From positions 1-45,330 of the forward strand of contig DATCZA010000059.1 in NCBI GenBank assembly GCA_036526135.1: 45,330 nucleotides of DNA, in the 5' to 3' direction. The notes below the pieces were generated by a model. That model was not told where the DNA came from. It did no database searches and saw only the letters and a list, made by a program, of their open reading frames with translations. The DNA comes from UBA2965 sp036526135. Lineage in GTDB: Bacteria > Pseudomonadota > Gammaproteobacteria > Pseudomonadales > Azotimanducaceae. Positions 23,708 through 31,712 of the stretch are shown one piece after another (within the stretch, counting starts at the first letter, position 1; each line of letters begins with the position of its first letter). A program made the position numbers and the translations under genes.

Positions 23708-25049
23708 GGTCGCTGCCCCGATGCGTGCGGCCCTGGGCAAAGAGCTCGGCCGCGGTTTCATCCAGGGTGGCGATCAGCGCGTTTGCCCGCCCCTGGACGA
23801 AGCTCTGGATCAGCAGCAGCGGGATCGCGACGGCGAGACCCAGCTGAGTGGTGATCAGGGCCTGGGATATGCCGCCCGACATCAGGCGCGGATCGCCGGC
23901 GCCGAACAGGGTGATGACCTGAAAGGTCTCGATCATGCCGGTCACCGTGCCCAGCAGCCCCAGAAGAGGGCTCACGGCTGCAAAGATCGCGAGGGTGGGC
24001 AACCCCCGGCGCAGCTTTTCGCTGGCAATGGTGACCACCTCGTCCATCTTTGCGCTGAGCGCCTCGGCGTCGGCCAGATACGCCTCGTCCCTTGCCAGCT
24101 CTCTGAGCTCCACGATCACGTGGTCGCCGGCCGCAGCGGAATCCGCGAGCACTCTTCGCGTCCGCTGCCTGGCGACCCCGATGGTCACCAGGCGCTCCAC
24201 GCCCAGCAGCAGGCCCAGCGCGCCGAGCGCGAGTATGATGTAGCCGATGACGCCGCCCTGCTCGATGCGCTCGCGCACGTCGGGCGTCTGCACGATCAGC
24301 GAGAGAATGGAGCCCCGGGAAGGGTCGATGGCAACTCTCTGCAGCGGTTCCCGGGCTTCCTCGAATGCCAGCACGTCGCCCACGTCGACCCCCGCCGGTT
24401 GGCGGCCGAGGGCCAGGAGGCGCCCGGTCTCCGGCAGGTAGCGCAGATAGCTGCCGTCGGCCAGGGCGGTGAAAGTGCCGATGCGCGTGACGCGGCGCGT
24501 GCGCTCCGCGCCGTCGGCGGAGATCACGGGCGCTTCGAACCGGGACACCCGGCCGCTGTGATTCATCTCCTCCAGCAGGATCATCCAGAGCTCGCGCAGC
24601 TCTTCGGCGGCGGGGATGGCTCCGGGCTCCGCCAGCCTCCTCAGCAGAGCGTTGCGCGGACCCTGCTCTGCCGAGACCAGTGAGCTTTCGACCATTGGAG
24701 CCACGTCCCCGGTGATCTGGCGCACCACCGTGAACAGCTCCCGGAGATCGCCGGCGTTCTCGTCGAGACGGGTTTCCAGATCGGCCAGCTCCTGCTCTGA
24801 GCCCTCGAAATCAGCCCGCAGCCGGTCTGCTTCCCGCTCGGCTTCGCGGCGGCGGTCGCGGGCATCCTCCAGCAGGCGCTCGCGCTCGTTGCGGGCTGCC
24901 ACGAACCGTGCCTCCCGCTCCTGCAGTCGCTTGGCCTGCAGGGCGGACGAGTCCTTCAGGGAGTCGATGAGCTCGTCCAGGGTGGTGGGGGCTGCGGCCC
25001 AGCTCGCGGGCGCGAGCAGGGCCAGCAGCGTGATCGCCGTCCGCCTCAT
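23697..25049 (-). CDS. TtpC-like long ExbB-family protein with periplasmic coiled coil
   Basis: Larger ExbB/TolQ relative of 450 residues, matching the TtpC component of TonB2 systems in Vibrio. A signal peptide covers about 1-19 (ending SWAAA). A charged coiled coil follows at about 35-105 (REAEREADRLRADFEGSEQ). The first channel helix is at about 262-283, and the C-terminal ExbB helices contain AAVSPLLGLLGTVTGMIETF and SQALITTQLGLAVAIPLLLI. ATG 25049 follows GGGAGGCGAATC and overlaps the DUF3450 stop (ATGA). The operon therefore has two ExbB-type proteins, one long and one short, as in TtpC systems. Confidence 0.9.
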   Translation of the reverse strand: MRRTAITLLALLAPASWAAAPTTLDELIDSLKDSSALQAKRLQEREARFVAARNERERLLEDARDRRREAEREADRLRADFEGSEQELADLETRLDENAGDLRELFTVVRQITGDVAPMVESSLVSAEQGPRNALLRRLAEPGAIPAAEELRELWMILLEEMNHSGRVSRFEAPVISADGAERTRRVTRIGTFTALADGSYLRYLPETGRLLALGRQPAGVDVGDVLAFEEAREPLQRVAIDPSRGSILSLIVQTPDVRERIEQGGVIGYIILALGALGLLLGVERLVTIGVARQRTRRVLADSAAAGDHVIVELRELARDEAYLADAEALSAKMDEVVTIASEKLRRGLPTLAIFAAVSPLLGLLGTVTGMIETFQVITLFGAGDPRLMSGGISQALITTQLGLAVAIPLLLIQSFVQGRANALIATLDETAAELFAQGRTHRGSDHAG

Positions 25050-25834
25050 GATTCGCCTCCCGTCGTCCACATGGGAAGGTCCATCAGGTTTGGCGGAGCC
25101 TGCTTGCGTGCCATCCGGACGGCGAGGTCGAGATCGTCCAGATAATTTTCCGCCAGGGGCGTCCAGCGCTTCTCGGCTGGGTTCCAGATGCCGCCCTCGG
25201 CCCGGTCCAGGGAAAGGTAGTACAACCCGATGCGGCCGACCCGAAGAAAGTCGACGGTCAGTTCCCGGTCGTCGATGACGATGGGTCCTTCGTACGCCTC
25301 GATGGTCTGCCCGTATTCCGCCTCGATCTGATACGCCTCGATGATACGGCGGTAGCGCTCGGCCAGGTCTACGTCGGAACGCGTGAGGTTCCTTCGCAGC
25401 GACTCCACCCGGGACGTGCGCTCGTCGATCAGGAGCGGCTGGTCCAGCGCGACGAAGCTGTCGAGGACGTCGATCATCTGCACCATTAGGGGGACGATCT
25501 CCTGACGGACGATCTCTATCCCGGCAAGCTCGGCATTGAGTCGTTCCTTCTCGGCGCGCTGGCTGGCCAGCAGCTCCCGCAGGTTGTCGTTGTACGTGCG
25601 AAGGTCCTCGTAGCGATCGACCTCGCCGTTGTACTGGGAGAGCATGGCCAGGGCCGCGTCGTCGAGATCCTCGACCCGGGCCTGGCTGCGGCCTGCAATG
25701 GTCTGATAGGACTGCGCCTGGTCCAGAGCGTCGCCTGCGGTAGCGGTCGGCGCCTCGCTCCGCGACGGATTCGGCGTCAGCAGAAAAAGGGTCAGCCAGA
25801 CCCAGCTCGCGTGTCGTTTGCCGTATGGCTTCAC
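25046..25834 (-). CDS. DUF3450-family exported coiled-coil protein
   Basis: Periplasmic protein of 262 residues from the DUF3450 family, usually encoded just before TtpC in TonB2-type operons. It has an N-terminal hydrophobic signal (WVWLTLFLLT) and then long charged helices, for example GEVDRYEDLRTYNDNLRELL and ERTSRVESLRRNLT. The C-terminal part with VDFLRVGRIGLYYLSLD is the conserved end. GTG 25834 is chosen because GGGAGGGG lies six bases upstream; the open frame starts only five codons earlier. It is the first gene of the six-gene operon. The function has not been described in detail; its fixed place suggests a partner of TtpC. Confidence 0.87.
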   Translation of the reverse strand: MKPYGKRHASWVWLTLFLLTPNPSRSEAPTATAGDALDQAQSYQTIAGRSQARVEDLDDAALAMLSQYNGEVDRYEDLRTYNDNLRELLASQRAEKERLNAELAGIEIVRQEIVPLMVQMIDVLDSFVALDQPLLIDERTSRVESLRRNLTRSDVDLAERYRRIIEAYQIEAEYGQTIEAYEGPIVIDDRELTVDFLRVGRIGLYYLSLDRAEGGIWNPAEKRWTPLAENYLDDLDLAVRMARKQAPPNLMDLPMWTTGGES

Positions 25835-25850
25835 GAGGACCCCTCCCACG

Positions 25851-25890
25851 TTTACACGATTTTGAGGATATAGGGCGCGAATGCTTTGGT
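25851..25890. promoter_or_regulatory. AT-rich block in the divergent DUF3450/acyl-CoA synthetase gap
   Basis: The 137-base gap between GTG 25834 and ATG 25972 contains an AT-rich stretch with GATATA at 25867-25872, which reads TATATC as a -10-like hexamer on the minus strand. No -35 element with good spacing is convincing on either strand. It is the likeliest place for promoters of both operons. Confidence 0.25.
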
Positions 25891-25971
25891 TATCCGTGAA
25901 TCCCCGTAATGGCGAGTTGTCGGCGCATAGCGAGCGCGGGTATCGTTTGCAGCGGGAGAGGTGGAAGGCAC

Positions 25972-27648
25972 ATGTTGAGCAGATCCGAGGCCTTGGAGGC
26001 GCTGACCGCGCCGGGTCAACCCTACGAGCTCGTGGACGTCGAGCTGTACGGTCGCAGCTGCCGTGCCTTTCGCAACGCGCCGCCCCTTCTTCGGGATCTA
26101 TACGCGTCCACCGCCAGCGACCTGCCGTTCATCGTCTATGGCGGCGAGCGCCTTTCCTTTGCGGACGCCTGGGCAGAGTCCTGCCGAATCGCCATCCTGC
26201 TGATGGAACAGTACGGGGTCGCCAAGGGCGATAGGGTCGCCATCTCCATGCGCAACTACCCGGAGTGGATGACGGCCTTTGCCGCGGTCACGTCCATCGG
26301 CGCCATCGCGGTGGCCATGAACGCGCTCTGGACGCCGGAGGAAATGGAGTACGGCCTGAAGGACAGCGGCGCCAAGGTCCTCCTGGCAGACGAAGAACGC
26401 CTTGCCCGATTGGCGCTTTGTGCCGATCCGCCGGCGGGTCTAGCCGTTCTGGCGGTGCGGGCCGCCGATGACGCGGGGACCGGCGCCCGGGATCTGCGAG
26501 AGGCCCTCGCCGGGGTCCCGGCAGGCAACATGCCGGCGGTGGACGTCGCCCCGGAGGACGATGCCACCATTTTGTATACCTCCGGCTCCACGGGACACCC
26601 CAAAGGCGCGGTCTCCTGTCACCGCAGCCTTGTCACCGCGCTCCTTTCCTGGGAACTCGACGCGCACGCGGGCGCCTACATGCAGGGCGTCGATCTGCCG
26701 GCTCCCGAGTCTCAGCCGGCCACGCTGCTCGCCGTGCCGCTGTTTCACGCGACGGGCTCCCATGCGGTCTATCTTGCCTCCTACCGGTCTCAGCGGCGGG
26801 TCGTTTCCATGTACAAGTGGGACGTCGAGGAGGCTGCCGAGCTCATCGAGCGCGAGCGCATCTCGTCTTTCGTCGCTCCGCCGGCCATGACGGGGGATCT
26901 CGTCCAGTTTGCCGCACGCACCAACCGGGATCTGAGCTGCCTGGATCGGGTCGGCGGCGGCGGTGCGGCCCGTGCGCCCGAGCAGGTGCGCGGGATCCGA
27001 CGCACCTTTGCCAAGGCCATGCCGAGCACGGGCTGGGGCATGACGGAGACCAACGCCATCGGCACTGTCATCTCCGGTCAGGAATACCTGGATCGCCCGG
27101 AAAGCTCGGGCCGCTGCAGCGCCGTGCTGGAATTGCGGGTGGTAGATCCCGAGGGTCGCGAGCTGCCCTGCGGAGAGCGCGGCGAGCTGCAGGTTCGCGG
27201 CACCTCGCTCATCCGCGGTTACTGGAATCGCCCGGAGGCCACTGCGGAGGCGATCGTCGACGGGTGGCTTCGCACCGGGGATGTGGCCTATCTGGATGAC
27301 GACGGTTACCTCTTCATCGTCGACCGTATCAAGGACCTGGTCATACGGGGCGGTGAGAACATCGGCTGCGGCGCCGTGGAGGCGGCGTTGCAGGAACACC
27401 CGGACGTGATAGAGGCGTGCGTTTACGCGGTGCCCGACGAGCGCCTGGGGGAGGAAGTCGGCGCGACCGTCTACATCTGCCGCCCGGTCGACGAGGAGGA
27501 GATCAGGAACTTTCTGGCTCCCCGCCTGGCACGCTTCGAGATCCCCCGCTATCTGTCTTTTTCCACCCAGCCGCTGCCGCGCACCGCATCGGGCAAGATC
27601 TGCAAGCGCCAACTCAAGCAGGAGGCAGCGGACCGGCTCACTGGCTGA
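25972..27648 (+). CDS. Acyl-CoA synthetase / AMP-dependent ligase (ANL family)
   Basis: Adenylate-forming ligase of 558 residues that activates a carboxylic acid to its CoA ester with ATP. The P-loop-like motif LYTSGSTGHPKGA is at 201-213. GWGMTETN is the A5 motif, RTGDVAYLDDDGYLFIVDRIKD spans A7-A8, and the A10 catalytic lysine is Lys542 in RTASGKICKRQ. ATG 25972 follows GGTGGAAGG; the open frame from 25909 adds 21 unrelated residues. The substrate is unknown; the overall sequence is nearest to long-chain or steroid-type acid ligases, which is weak evidence. It opens the operon with a luciferase-like oxidoreductase, a VOC protein and an epoxide hydrolase. Confidence 0.93.
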   Translation: MLSRSEALEALTAPGQPYELVDVELYGRSCRAFRNAPPLLRDLYASTASDLPFIVYGGERLSFADAWAESCRIAILLMEQYGVAKGDRVAISMRNYPEWMTAFAAVTSIGAIAVAMNALWTPEEMEYGLKDSGAKVLLADEERLARLALCADPPAGLAVLAVRAADDAGTGARDLREALAGVPAGNMPAVDVAPEDDATILYTSGSTGHPKGAVSCHRSLVTALLSWELDAHAGAYMQGVDLPAPESQPATLLAVPLFHATGSHAVYLASYRSQRRVVSMYKWDVEEAAELIERERISSFVAPPAMTGDLVQFAARTNRDLSCLDRVGGGGAARAPEQVRGIRRTFAKAMPSTGWGMTETNAIGTVISGQEYLDRPESSGRCSAVLELRVVDPEGRELPCGERGELQVRGTSLIRGYWNRPEATAEAIVDGWLRTGDVAYLDDDGYLFIVDRIKDLVIRGGENIGCGAVEAALQEHPDVIEACVYAVPDERLGEEVGATVYICRPVDEEEIRNFLAPRLARFEIPRYLSFSTQPLPRTASGKICKRQLKQEAADRLTG

Positions 27649-27682
27649 ACTCATCGCATTACTCGCAAAGGAGGCATATCAC

Positions 27683-28720
27683 ATGAAACTCGGCATTCTC
27701 GGCGGCAACATCGGCCGCAAGACGGGCATCAACATCGAGGCGATTCGCAAGGCCGAGTCCCTTGGCTACGACTCGGTCTGGACGGCCGAAGCCTGGGGAG
27801 GCGACGCGGTCACGCCCGCCACCTGGATTCTCGCGCAGACCGAGAAGATCAAGGTGGGCACCGCCATCATGCAGATGCCTGCTCGGACGCCGGCCATGGC
27901 CGCCATGACGGCCATGAGCCTGGCGGAGCTCTCCGGTGGCCGGTTCATCATCGGCCTCGGTGCTTCGGGGCCCCAGGTAGTGGAAGGCTGGCACGGCGTG
28001 CCGTACGGCAAGCCCATGACGCGGCTGAGAGAGTACGTGGCCATCATGCGCAAGATTTTCGCCCGTGAGGACAAGCTCACCTTCGATGGCGAGATGTACC
28101 AGATCCCTTACACGGGCCCCGGCTCCACGGGTCTGGGCAAACCGCTGAAGAGCATCCTGCACTGCGAGGAGGACATCAGAATCTTCGCCGCGAGCATCAC
28201 GCCGAAGGGTGTGGAGACTGCCGCGGAGGTTGCCGACGGGTTCTTCCCGATCTGGATGGATCCGGAAAAGTTCTCCGTGTTCGAGGAGCCCATACGGAAA
28301 GGTTTTGCCGCAGCTGGCGACAAAGATCTGAGCAGTTTCGAGGTGTCGCCGTTCGTCACCGTGGTCATCGGGGACGACGTGGAGCAGTGCATGGCGCCCA
28401 TCCGTGGAAACATGGCGCTCTACATCGGCGGGATGGGAGCCCGCAACAAGAACTTCTACAACGACTACGCCAAAGCGCTCGGGTTCGAAGACGCCGCCGT
28501 CGAGATCCAGGATCATTTCCTGGCCGGACGGCGCGAAGAGGCCATGCGCGCGGTGCCGGCGGAGCTGATCGACGCCTGCCACCTGGTGGGTCCGGCCGAC
28601 CGCATTCGGGAAAGGCTGCAGAGATGGAAGGCGGCGGGCGGCAACGGTCAGGTGGCGAGCATGCTGCTCGGCACCCAGCAGCCCGAAGCGCTGGAACTGG
28701 TCGCCTCGGAGATGCTCTAG
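27683..28720 (+). CDS. LLM-class flavin/F420-type oxidoreductase
   Basis: Luciferase-superfamily enzyme of 345 residues. The segments YDSVWTAEAWGGDAVTPATW, KVGTAIMQMPARTPAMAAM, LSGGRFIIGLGASGPQVVEG and a late VADGFFPIWM fit the MER-like branch often annotated as F420-dependent. ATG 27683 has a strong AAAGGAGG. It follows the acyl-CoA synthetase by 34 bases and precedes the VOC gene by 42. FMN use is more likely in a gammaproteobacterium, but sequence alone does not decide. It is distant from the other such protein at 8559. Confidence 0.9.
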   Translation: MKLGILGGNIGRKTGINIEAIRKAESLGYDSVWTAEAWGGDAVTPATWILAQTEKIKVGTAIMQMPARTPAMAAMTAMSLAELSGGRFIIGLGASGPQVVEGWHGVPYGKPMTRLREYVAIMRKIFAREDKLTFDGEMYQIPYTGPGSTGLGKPLKSILHCEEDIRIFAASITPKGVETAAEVADGFFPIWMDPEKFSVFEEPIRKGFAAAGDKDLSSFEVSPFVTVVIGDDVEQCMAPIRGNMALYIGGMGARNKNFYNDYAKALGFEDAAVEIQDHFLAGRREEAMRAVPAELIDACHLVGPADRIRERLQRWKAAGGNGQVASMLLGTQQPEALELVASEML

Positions 28721-28762
28721 GGGCGCTCAGGACGACCTTCACAGGAAAAGGAGACAACAGCA

Positions 28763-29326
28763 ATGAGTAACGGCACCATGCCGATCTTTCAGCACGCGTA
28801 CTTCGTCAACGACATCGAGGAAGCCGCTCACCGGTGGAACCGGCTCTACGGAGCCGGGCCTTTCGTGCTCGTGCCCCACCACAAAACGGACAAGTTCCAG
28901 TATCGGGGCACGGACCAGGAAGCGGACGTATCCTACGGGTTCGGCTACCTGGGCGAAAACCAGATCCAGTTCATCCAGCAGCACGACGAAACCCCGTCGA
29001 TCTATCGGGACATGTATCAGGCGGGGGAAGAGGGCTTCCATCACGTCGGCTGTCTTGTCAACGACTTCGCTGCCGCCCGTCAGCGCATGCTGGATCTGGG
29101 TTTCGTGAACGCCTGCGAGCTCTGGGCGGACGACGTTAACGCCGCGTATTTCGATACGCGCTCGGTGAACGGCGGCTTCACCGAGATCCACGGAGATCCG
29201 GTGCACATCCTGGGTACTTTTGCGACCTGGAAGCGGGCGCATCAGAACCTGAAGCCCGGCGACAGCCCCATCATGGACATGTCGGCACCGTTCCCGGACG
29301 GCAGGGATCCCGGGTATCTGGACTGA
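28763..29326 (+). CDS. VOC/glyoxalase-family protein
   Basis: Metal-dependent vicinal-oxygen-chelate fold of 187 residues. It starts PIFQHAYFVNDIEEAAHRW and carries FHHVGCLVNDF at the start of the second half, which supplies the central His residues. AAYFDTRSVNGGFTEIHGDP gives the probable metal Glu near the C-terminus. The fold hosts glyoxalases, extradiol dioxygenases and epimerases, so the reaction is undefined. ATG 28763 has AAAAGGAGA upstream. It lies between the luciferase-like enzyme and the epoxide hydrolase and is a paralogue of the protein at 39796. Confidence 0.88.
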   Translation: MSNGTMPIFQHAYFVNDIEEAAHRWNRLYGAGPFVLVPHHKTDKFQYRGTDQEADVSYGFGYLGENQIQFIQQHDETPSIYRDMYQAGEEGFHHVGCLVNDFAAARQRMLDLGFVNACELWADDVNAAYFDTRSVNGGFTEIHGDPVHILGTFATWKRAHQNLKPGDSPIMDMSAPFPDGRDPGYLD

Positions 29327-29332
29327 AGCGCC

Positions 29333-30511
29333 GTGAAGCCCCAACCTTTCCGCATCGAGGTCCCGGAAGAGACGCTGCGCGATCTGGCCGACCGGCTCGA
29401 TCGTTCCGGCTGGCCCGACGACTTCGCGAACGATGACTGGTCCTACGGAACCAACGGAGCCTACCTGCGGGACCTGGTCGGGTTCTGGCGACGGGACTAC
29501 GACTGGCGCGCGGTGGAGCGCAAGATCAATGCTTTCGATCACTACCGGGTAGAGATCGAGGGCATGCCCGTGCATTTTCTGCGCGAGCCGGGGCGCGGCC
29601 CGAACCCGGTGCCCCTGATACTCAGCCACGGCTGGCCCTGGACGTTCTGGGACCTCAGCGAGGTGATCCGCCCCCTGGCCGATCCGGCGTCGTTTGGCGG
29701 AGATCCCGAGGATGCGTTCGAGGTCATCGTGCCATCGCTGCCCGGCTTCGGCTTCTCGACCCCGCTCACCACCCCTGGGATCAACTTCTGGAGGACGGCC
29801 GATCTCTGGCACACGCTGATGACCGAGGTGCTCGGCTTTCAGCGCTTCGGCGCCCAGGGCGGCGACTGGGGCGCGCTGGTGACTGCCCAGCTGGGCCACA
29901 AGTACGCCGAAAGCCTCTTCGGGATCCACCTGACGAACCTGATCCCGCTGACGCTCTTCAATCATCAGCGTCCGTGGGACATCACCGCGGGCGTGATGGT
30001 TCCCGATGACGTTCCCGCGGACGAGCGCGACCGGCAGCTCGCTCAGCAGCGGCGCATCGCCAGCCACGTGGCGGTGCAGGTGCTCGATCCGCAGACGCTG
30101 GCGTACGGGCTGCACGACTCCCCCGTGGGGCTGCTGGCGTGGCTGCTGGAACGCCGCTACTTCTGGGGCGACTGCAACGGCGACGTGGAATCCCGCTTCA
30201 GCCGCGAGCACCTGATCACCACGGCGATGATCTACTGGGTAACGTCCAGCTTCGCCACGTCTGCCCGATACTACGCCGAGGCCGCGCGCAATCCGTGGCG
30301 GCCGAGCCACGACCGCTCGCCCCAGGTGGAGGCGCCGGCGGGGGCCACCTACCTGGGAGGGGACGTGGGTCGTGGAACGATTCCGGCCGTGCGGGAGGCG
30401 TTCGACCTGCGCTACGAGAACTCACATCCCGTGGGCGGCCACTTCGCCCCGATGGAGGAGCCGGAGGTCGTGATCAACGACATCCGGGAGACGTTCCGCC
30501 CGTTGCGGTGA
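29333..30511 (+). CDS. Epoxide hydrolase with N-terminal EHN domain
   Basis: Alpha/beta hydrolase of 392 residues related to microsomal-type epoxide hydrolases, which open epoxides to diols via an aspartyl ester. The EHN domain covers about 5-115 (VPEETLRDLADRLDRSGWPD). The oxyanion loop is HGWPWT at 99-104, where most relatives have HGWPGS. The nucleophile is Asp178, in QGGDWGA, and the catalytic His is His370, in GGHFAPMEEPE. GTG 29333 starts six bases after the VOC stop with no clear ribosome site, so coupled translation is likely. It is the last gene of the operon and suggests that an epoxide is formed by the pathway. Confidence 0.92.
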   Translation: MKPQPFRIEVPEETLRDLADRLDRSGWPDDFANDDWSYGTNGAYLRDLVGFWRRDYDWRAVERKINAFDHYRVEIEGMPVHFLREPGRGPNPVPLILSHGWPWTFWDLSEVIRPLADPASFGGDPEDAFEVIVPSLPGFGFSTPLTTPGINFWRTADLWHTLMTEVLGFQRFGAQGGDWGALVTAQLGHKYAESLFGIHLTNLIPLTLFNHQRPWDITAGVMVPDDVPADERDRQLAQQRRIASHVAVQVLDPQTLAYGLHDSPVGLLAWLLERRYFWGDCNGDVESRFSREHLITTAMIYWVTSSFATSARYYAEAARNPWRPSHDRSPQVEAPAGATYLGGDVGRGTIPAVREAFDLRYENSHPVGGHFAPMEEPEVVINDIRETFRPLR

Positions 30512-30532
30512 CTTTCGCGCGGTCGATGGCGG

Positions 30533-30548
30533 GGACGGCTAGCCGTCC
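30533..30548. terminator. Perfect 16-base palindrome between convergent genes
   Basis: GGACGGCTAGCCGTCC is fully self-complementary and can fold as a six-base stem with a CTAG loop on either strand. It lies 21 bases after the epoxide hydrolase stop and overlaps the TAG of the minus-strand VOC gene. No T tract follows, so it may be a weak bidirectional terminator or an RNA 3'-end protecting hairpin. Confidence 0.4.
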
Positions 30549-31060
30549 ATGATCAGCGGGTCGTCCAGGGCGACGCCTCGCCGGGCGGCTGCGTGCAGGG
30601 CGGGAACCTTCATGCCGGGCCCGGGCTCCACCAGCTCGATGGTCTTGCCGTCGGGGTCGCGCATCACGCAGAACTTGGAGCCGGCGATCTGACCTTCCTC
30701 GGCCAGCATGGGCGGCGTGTGAAAGTCGATGCCCTCGGCGCTGAGACGGGCGTAGACATCGTCGAGATCGTCCACGGCGAAGCAGATGTAAACATAGCCG
30801 ACGTCATCCTGGCGCATGTCCATCTGCCGGCGGGTCGGTTCGAACTCCAGCAGCTCTATGGCGAAATCGCCGACGGGCAGCAGCGCGGCGCGATGTATGT
30901 GGGGCGGAAGCCGCAGCACCTGCTCGCCGGTGGGGCCTGAAACTTCCAGCGCTACCCCGGGCTTCAGCCCGAACACCTTGCTGTACCACTCAACGGCGCG
31001 CTCCAGATTGCTCACCGTGATGCCGACGTGGTGAAAGGTTGCTGATATCGGCAGGGTCAT
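30539..31060 (-). CDS. VOC/glyoxalase-family protein
   Basis: Single-chain VOC protein of 173 residues made of two beta-alpha-beta modules. ATFHHVGITVSNLERAVEWY opens with the first metal His. IHRAALLPVGDFAIELLEF carries a candidate Glu. YICFAVDDLDDVYARL begins the second module and DPDGKTIELVEPG supplies the last Glu. This pattern resembles glyoxalase I/methylmalonyl-CoA epimerase-like members more than the other two VOC proteins in the window. ATG 31060 overlaps the SnoaL-like stop (ATGA) and has no ribosome site of its own, so it is coupled. Substrate unknown. Confidence 0.88.
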   Translation of the reverse strand: MTLPISATFHHVGITVSNLERAVEWYSKVFGLKPGVALEVSGPTGEQVLRLPPHIHRAALLPVGDFAIELLEFEPTRRQMDMRQDDVGYVYICFAVDDLDDVYARLSAEGIDFHTPPMLAEEGQIAGSKFCVMRDPDGKTIELVEPGPGMKVPALHAAARRGVALDDPLIMDG

Positions 31061-31620
31061 GGGAGCGCGGCCCAGGAGGCCTTTGCCTCTTCCAGCGTGA
31101 TCACGTCGGCGGGATCGAGTTTCTGCAGCGTGCTGCCCGGCTCGTCGATGTAGCAGATCTCGCCTTCCAGCAGCATGCGCCCGTCGATCTCACGGAACGG
31201 AAAGAACCAGGAAAGGTGCGCGTGAGACAGATACCAGGCGTCACGATCTTCCACCTGCTGGCCGTTGGCGATGAGCGTTTCACCCGGCACCTGCTGGTAC
31301 CACTCGCCCTCGCAGGCCACGCCCCAGTCCGCGGCCGCGCACCGGTGGATGGCGAGCTCCACCAGGCTGCTGCGCGTGTTCCAGATGTTGTAGTAGAACT
31401 CCCGGACCTCTTCCATGCCGGTGAGCACCGCGTTGTCGAAGCTCGCGTAGAAACGGTATTCGGGGTCGGGAACCATGGAATCGAAGATCGCAGGGTCGCC
31501 GAGGCATTCGTATTTCAGGTGGTGCCGCATGTTGTCGAGCATGGCCTTGCGGCGCGGGTCGGTCTCCGCGTTCATCAGCTCCGTGTAGCGGTGCCAGCCC
31601 TTCAGCGGTTCGATGCGCAT
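31057..31620 (-). CDS. SnoaL/NTF2-like domain protein
   Basis: Small cone-fold protein of 187 residues. FASFD-type sequence YRFYASFDNAVLTGMEEVREF, the central RSSLVELAIHRCAAADWGVACEGEW and a final SWFFPFREIDGRMLLEGEICY fit SnoaL-like ketosteroid isomerase or polyketide cyclase relatives. No signal peptide. ATG 31620 has GGGGAGACG before it. It is followed directly by the VOC gene with a four-base overlap. Proteins of this fold isomerise, dehydrate or bind small hydrophobic molecules; the exact role cannot be assigned. Confidence 0.83.
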   Translation of the reverse strand: MRIEPLKGWHRYTELMNAETDPRRKAMLDNMRHHLKYECLGDPAIFDSMVPDPEYRFYASFDNAVLTGMEEVREFYYNIWNTRSSLVELAIHRCAAADWGVACEGEWYQQVPGETLIANGQQVEDRDAWYLSHAHLSWFFPFREIDGRMLLEGEICYIDEPGSTLQKLDPADVITLEEAKASWAALP

Positions 31621-31634
31621 CTCGTCTCCCCATT

Positions 31635-31656
31635 CTTAACGATCGAGCTGCTTAAG
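31635..31656. promoter_or_regulatory. Inverted repeat upstream of the SnoaL-like gene
   Basis: CTTAA at 31635-31639 and TTAAG at 31652-31656 are inverted with a 12-base spacer, in an AT-rich patch 15 to 36 bases upstream of ATG 31620. The position and symmetry suit a dimeric repressor site overlapping a minus-strand promoter, but no regulator is encoded nearby. Confidence 0.25.
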
Positions 31657-31712
31657 TTATCACGATTTGTCGGCGTCTCTGCCTGCCGGAGGCCGGCGTC
31701 GGGCGATGGTCC

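Noticed and set aside
27895..27930. Repeated GCCATG-like units in the luciferase-like gene
   Set aside because: They encode an Ala/Met-rich helix (PAMAAMTAMSLAE) that fits the family; codon repetition, not a repeat element.
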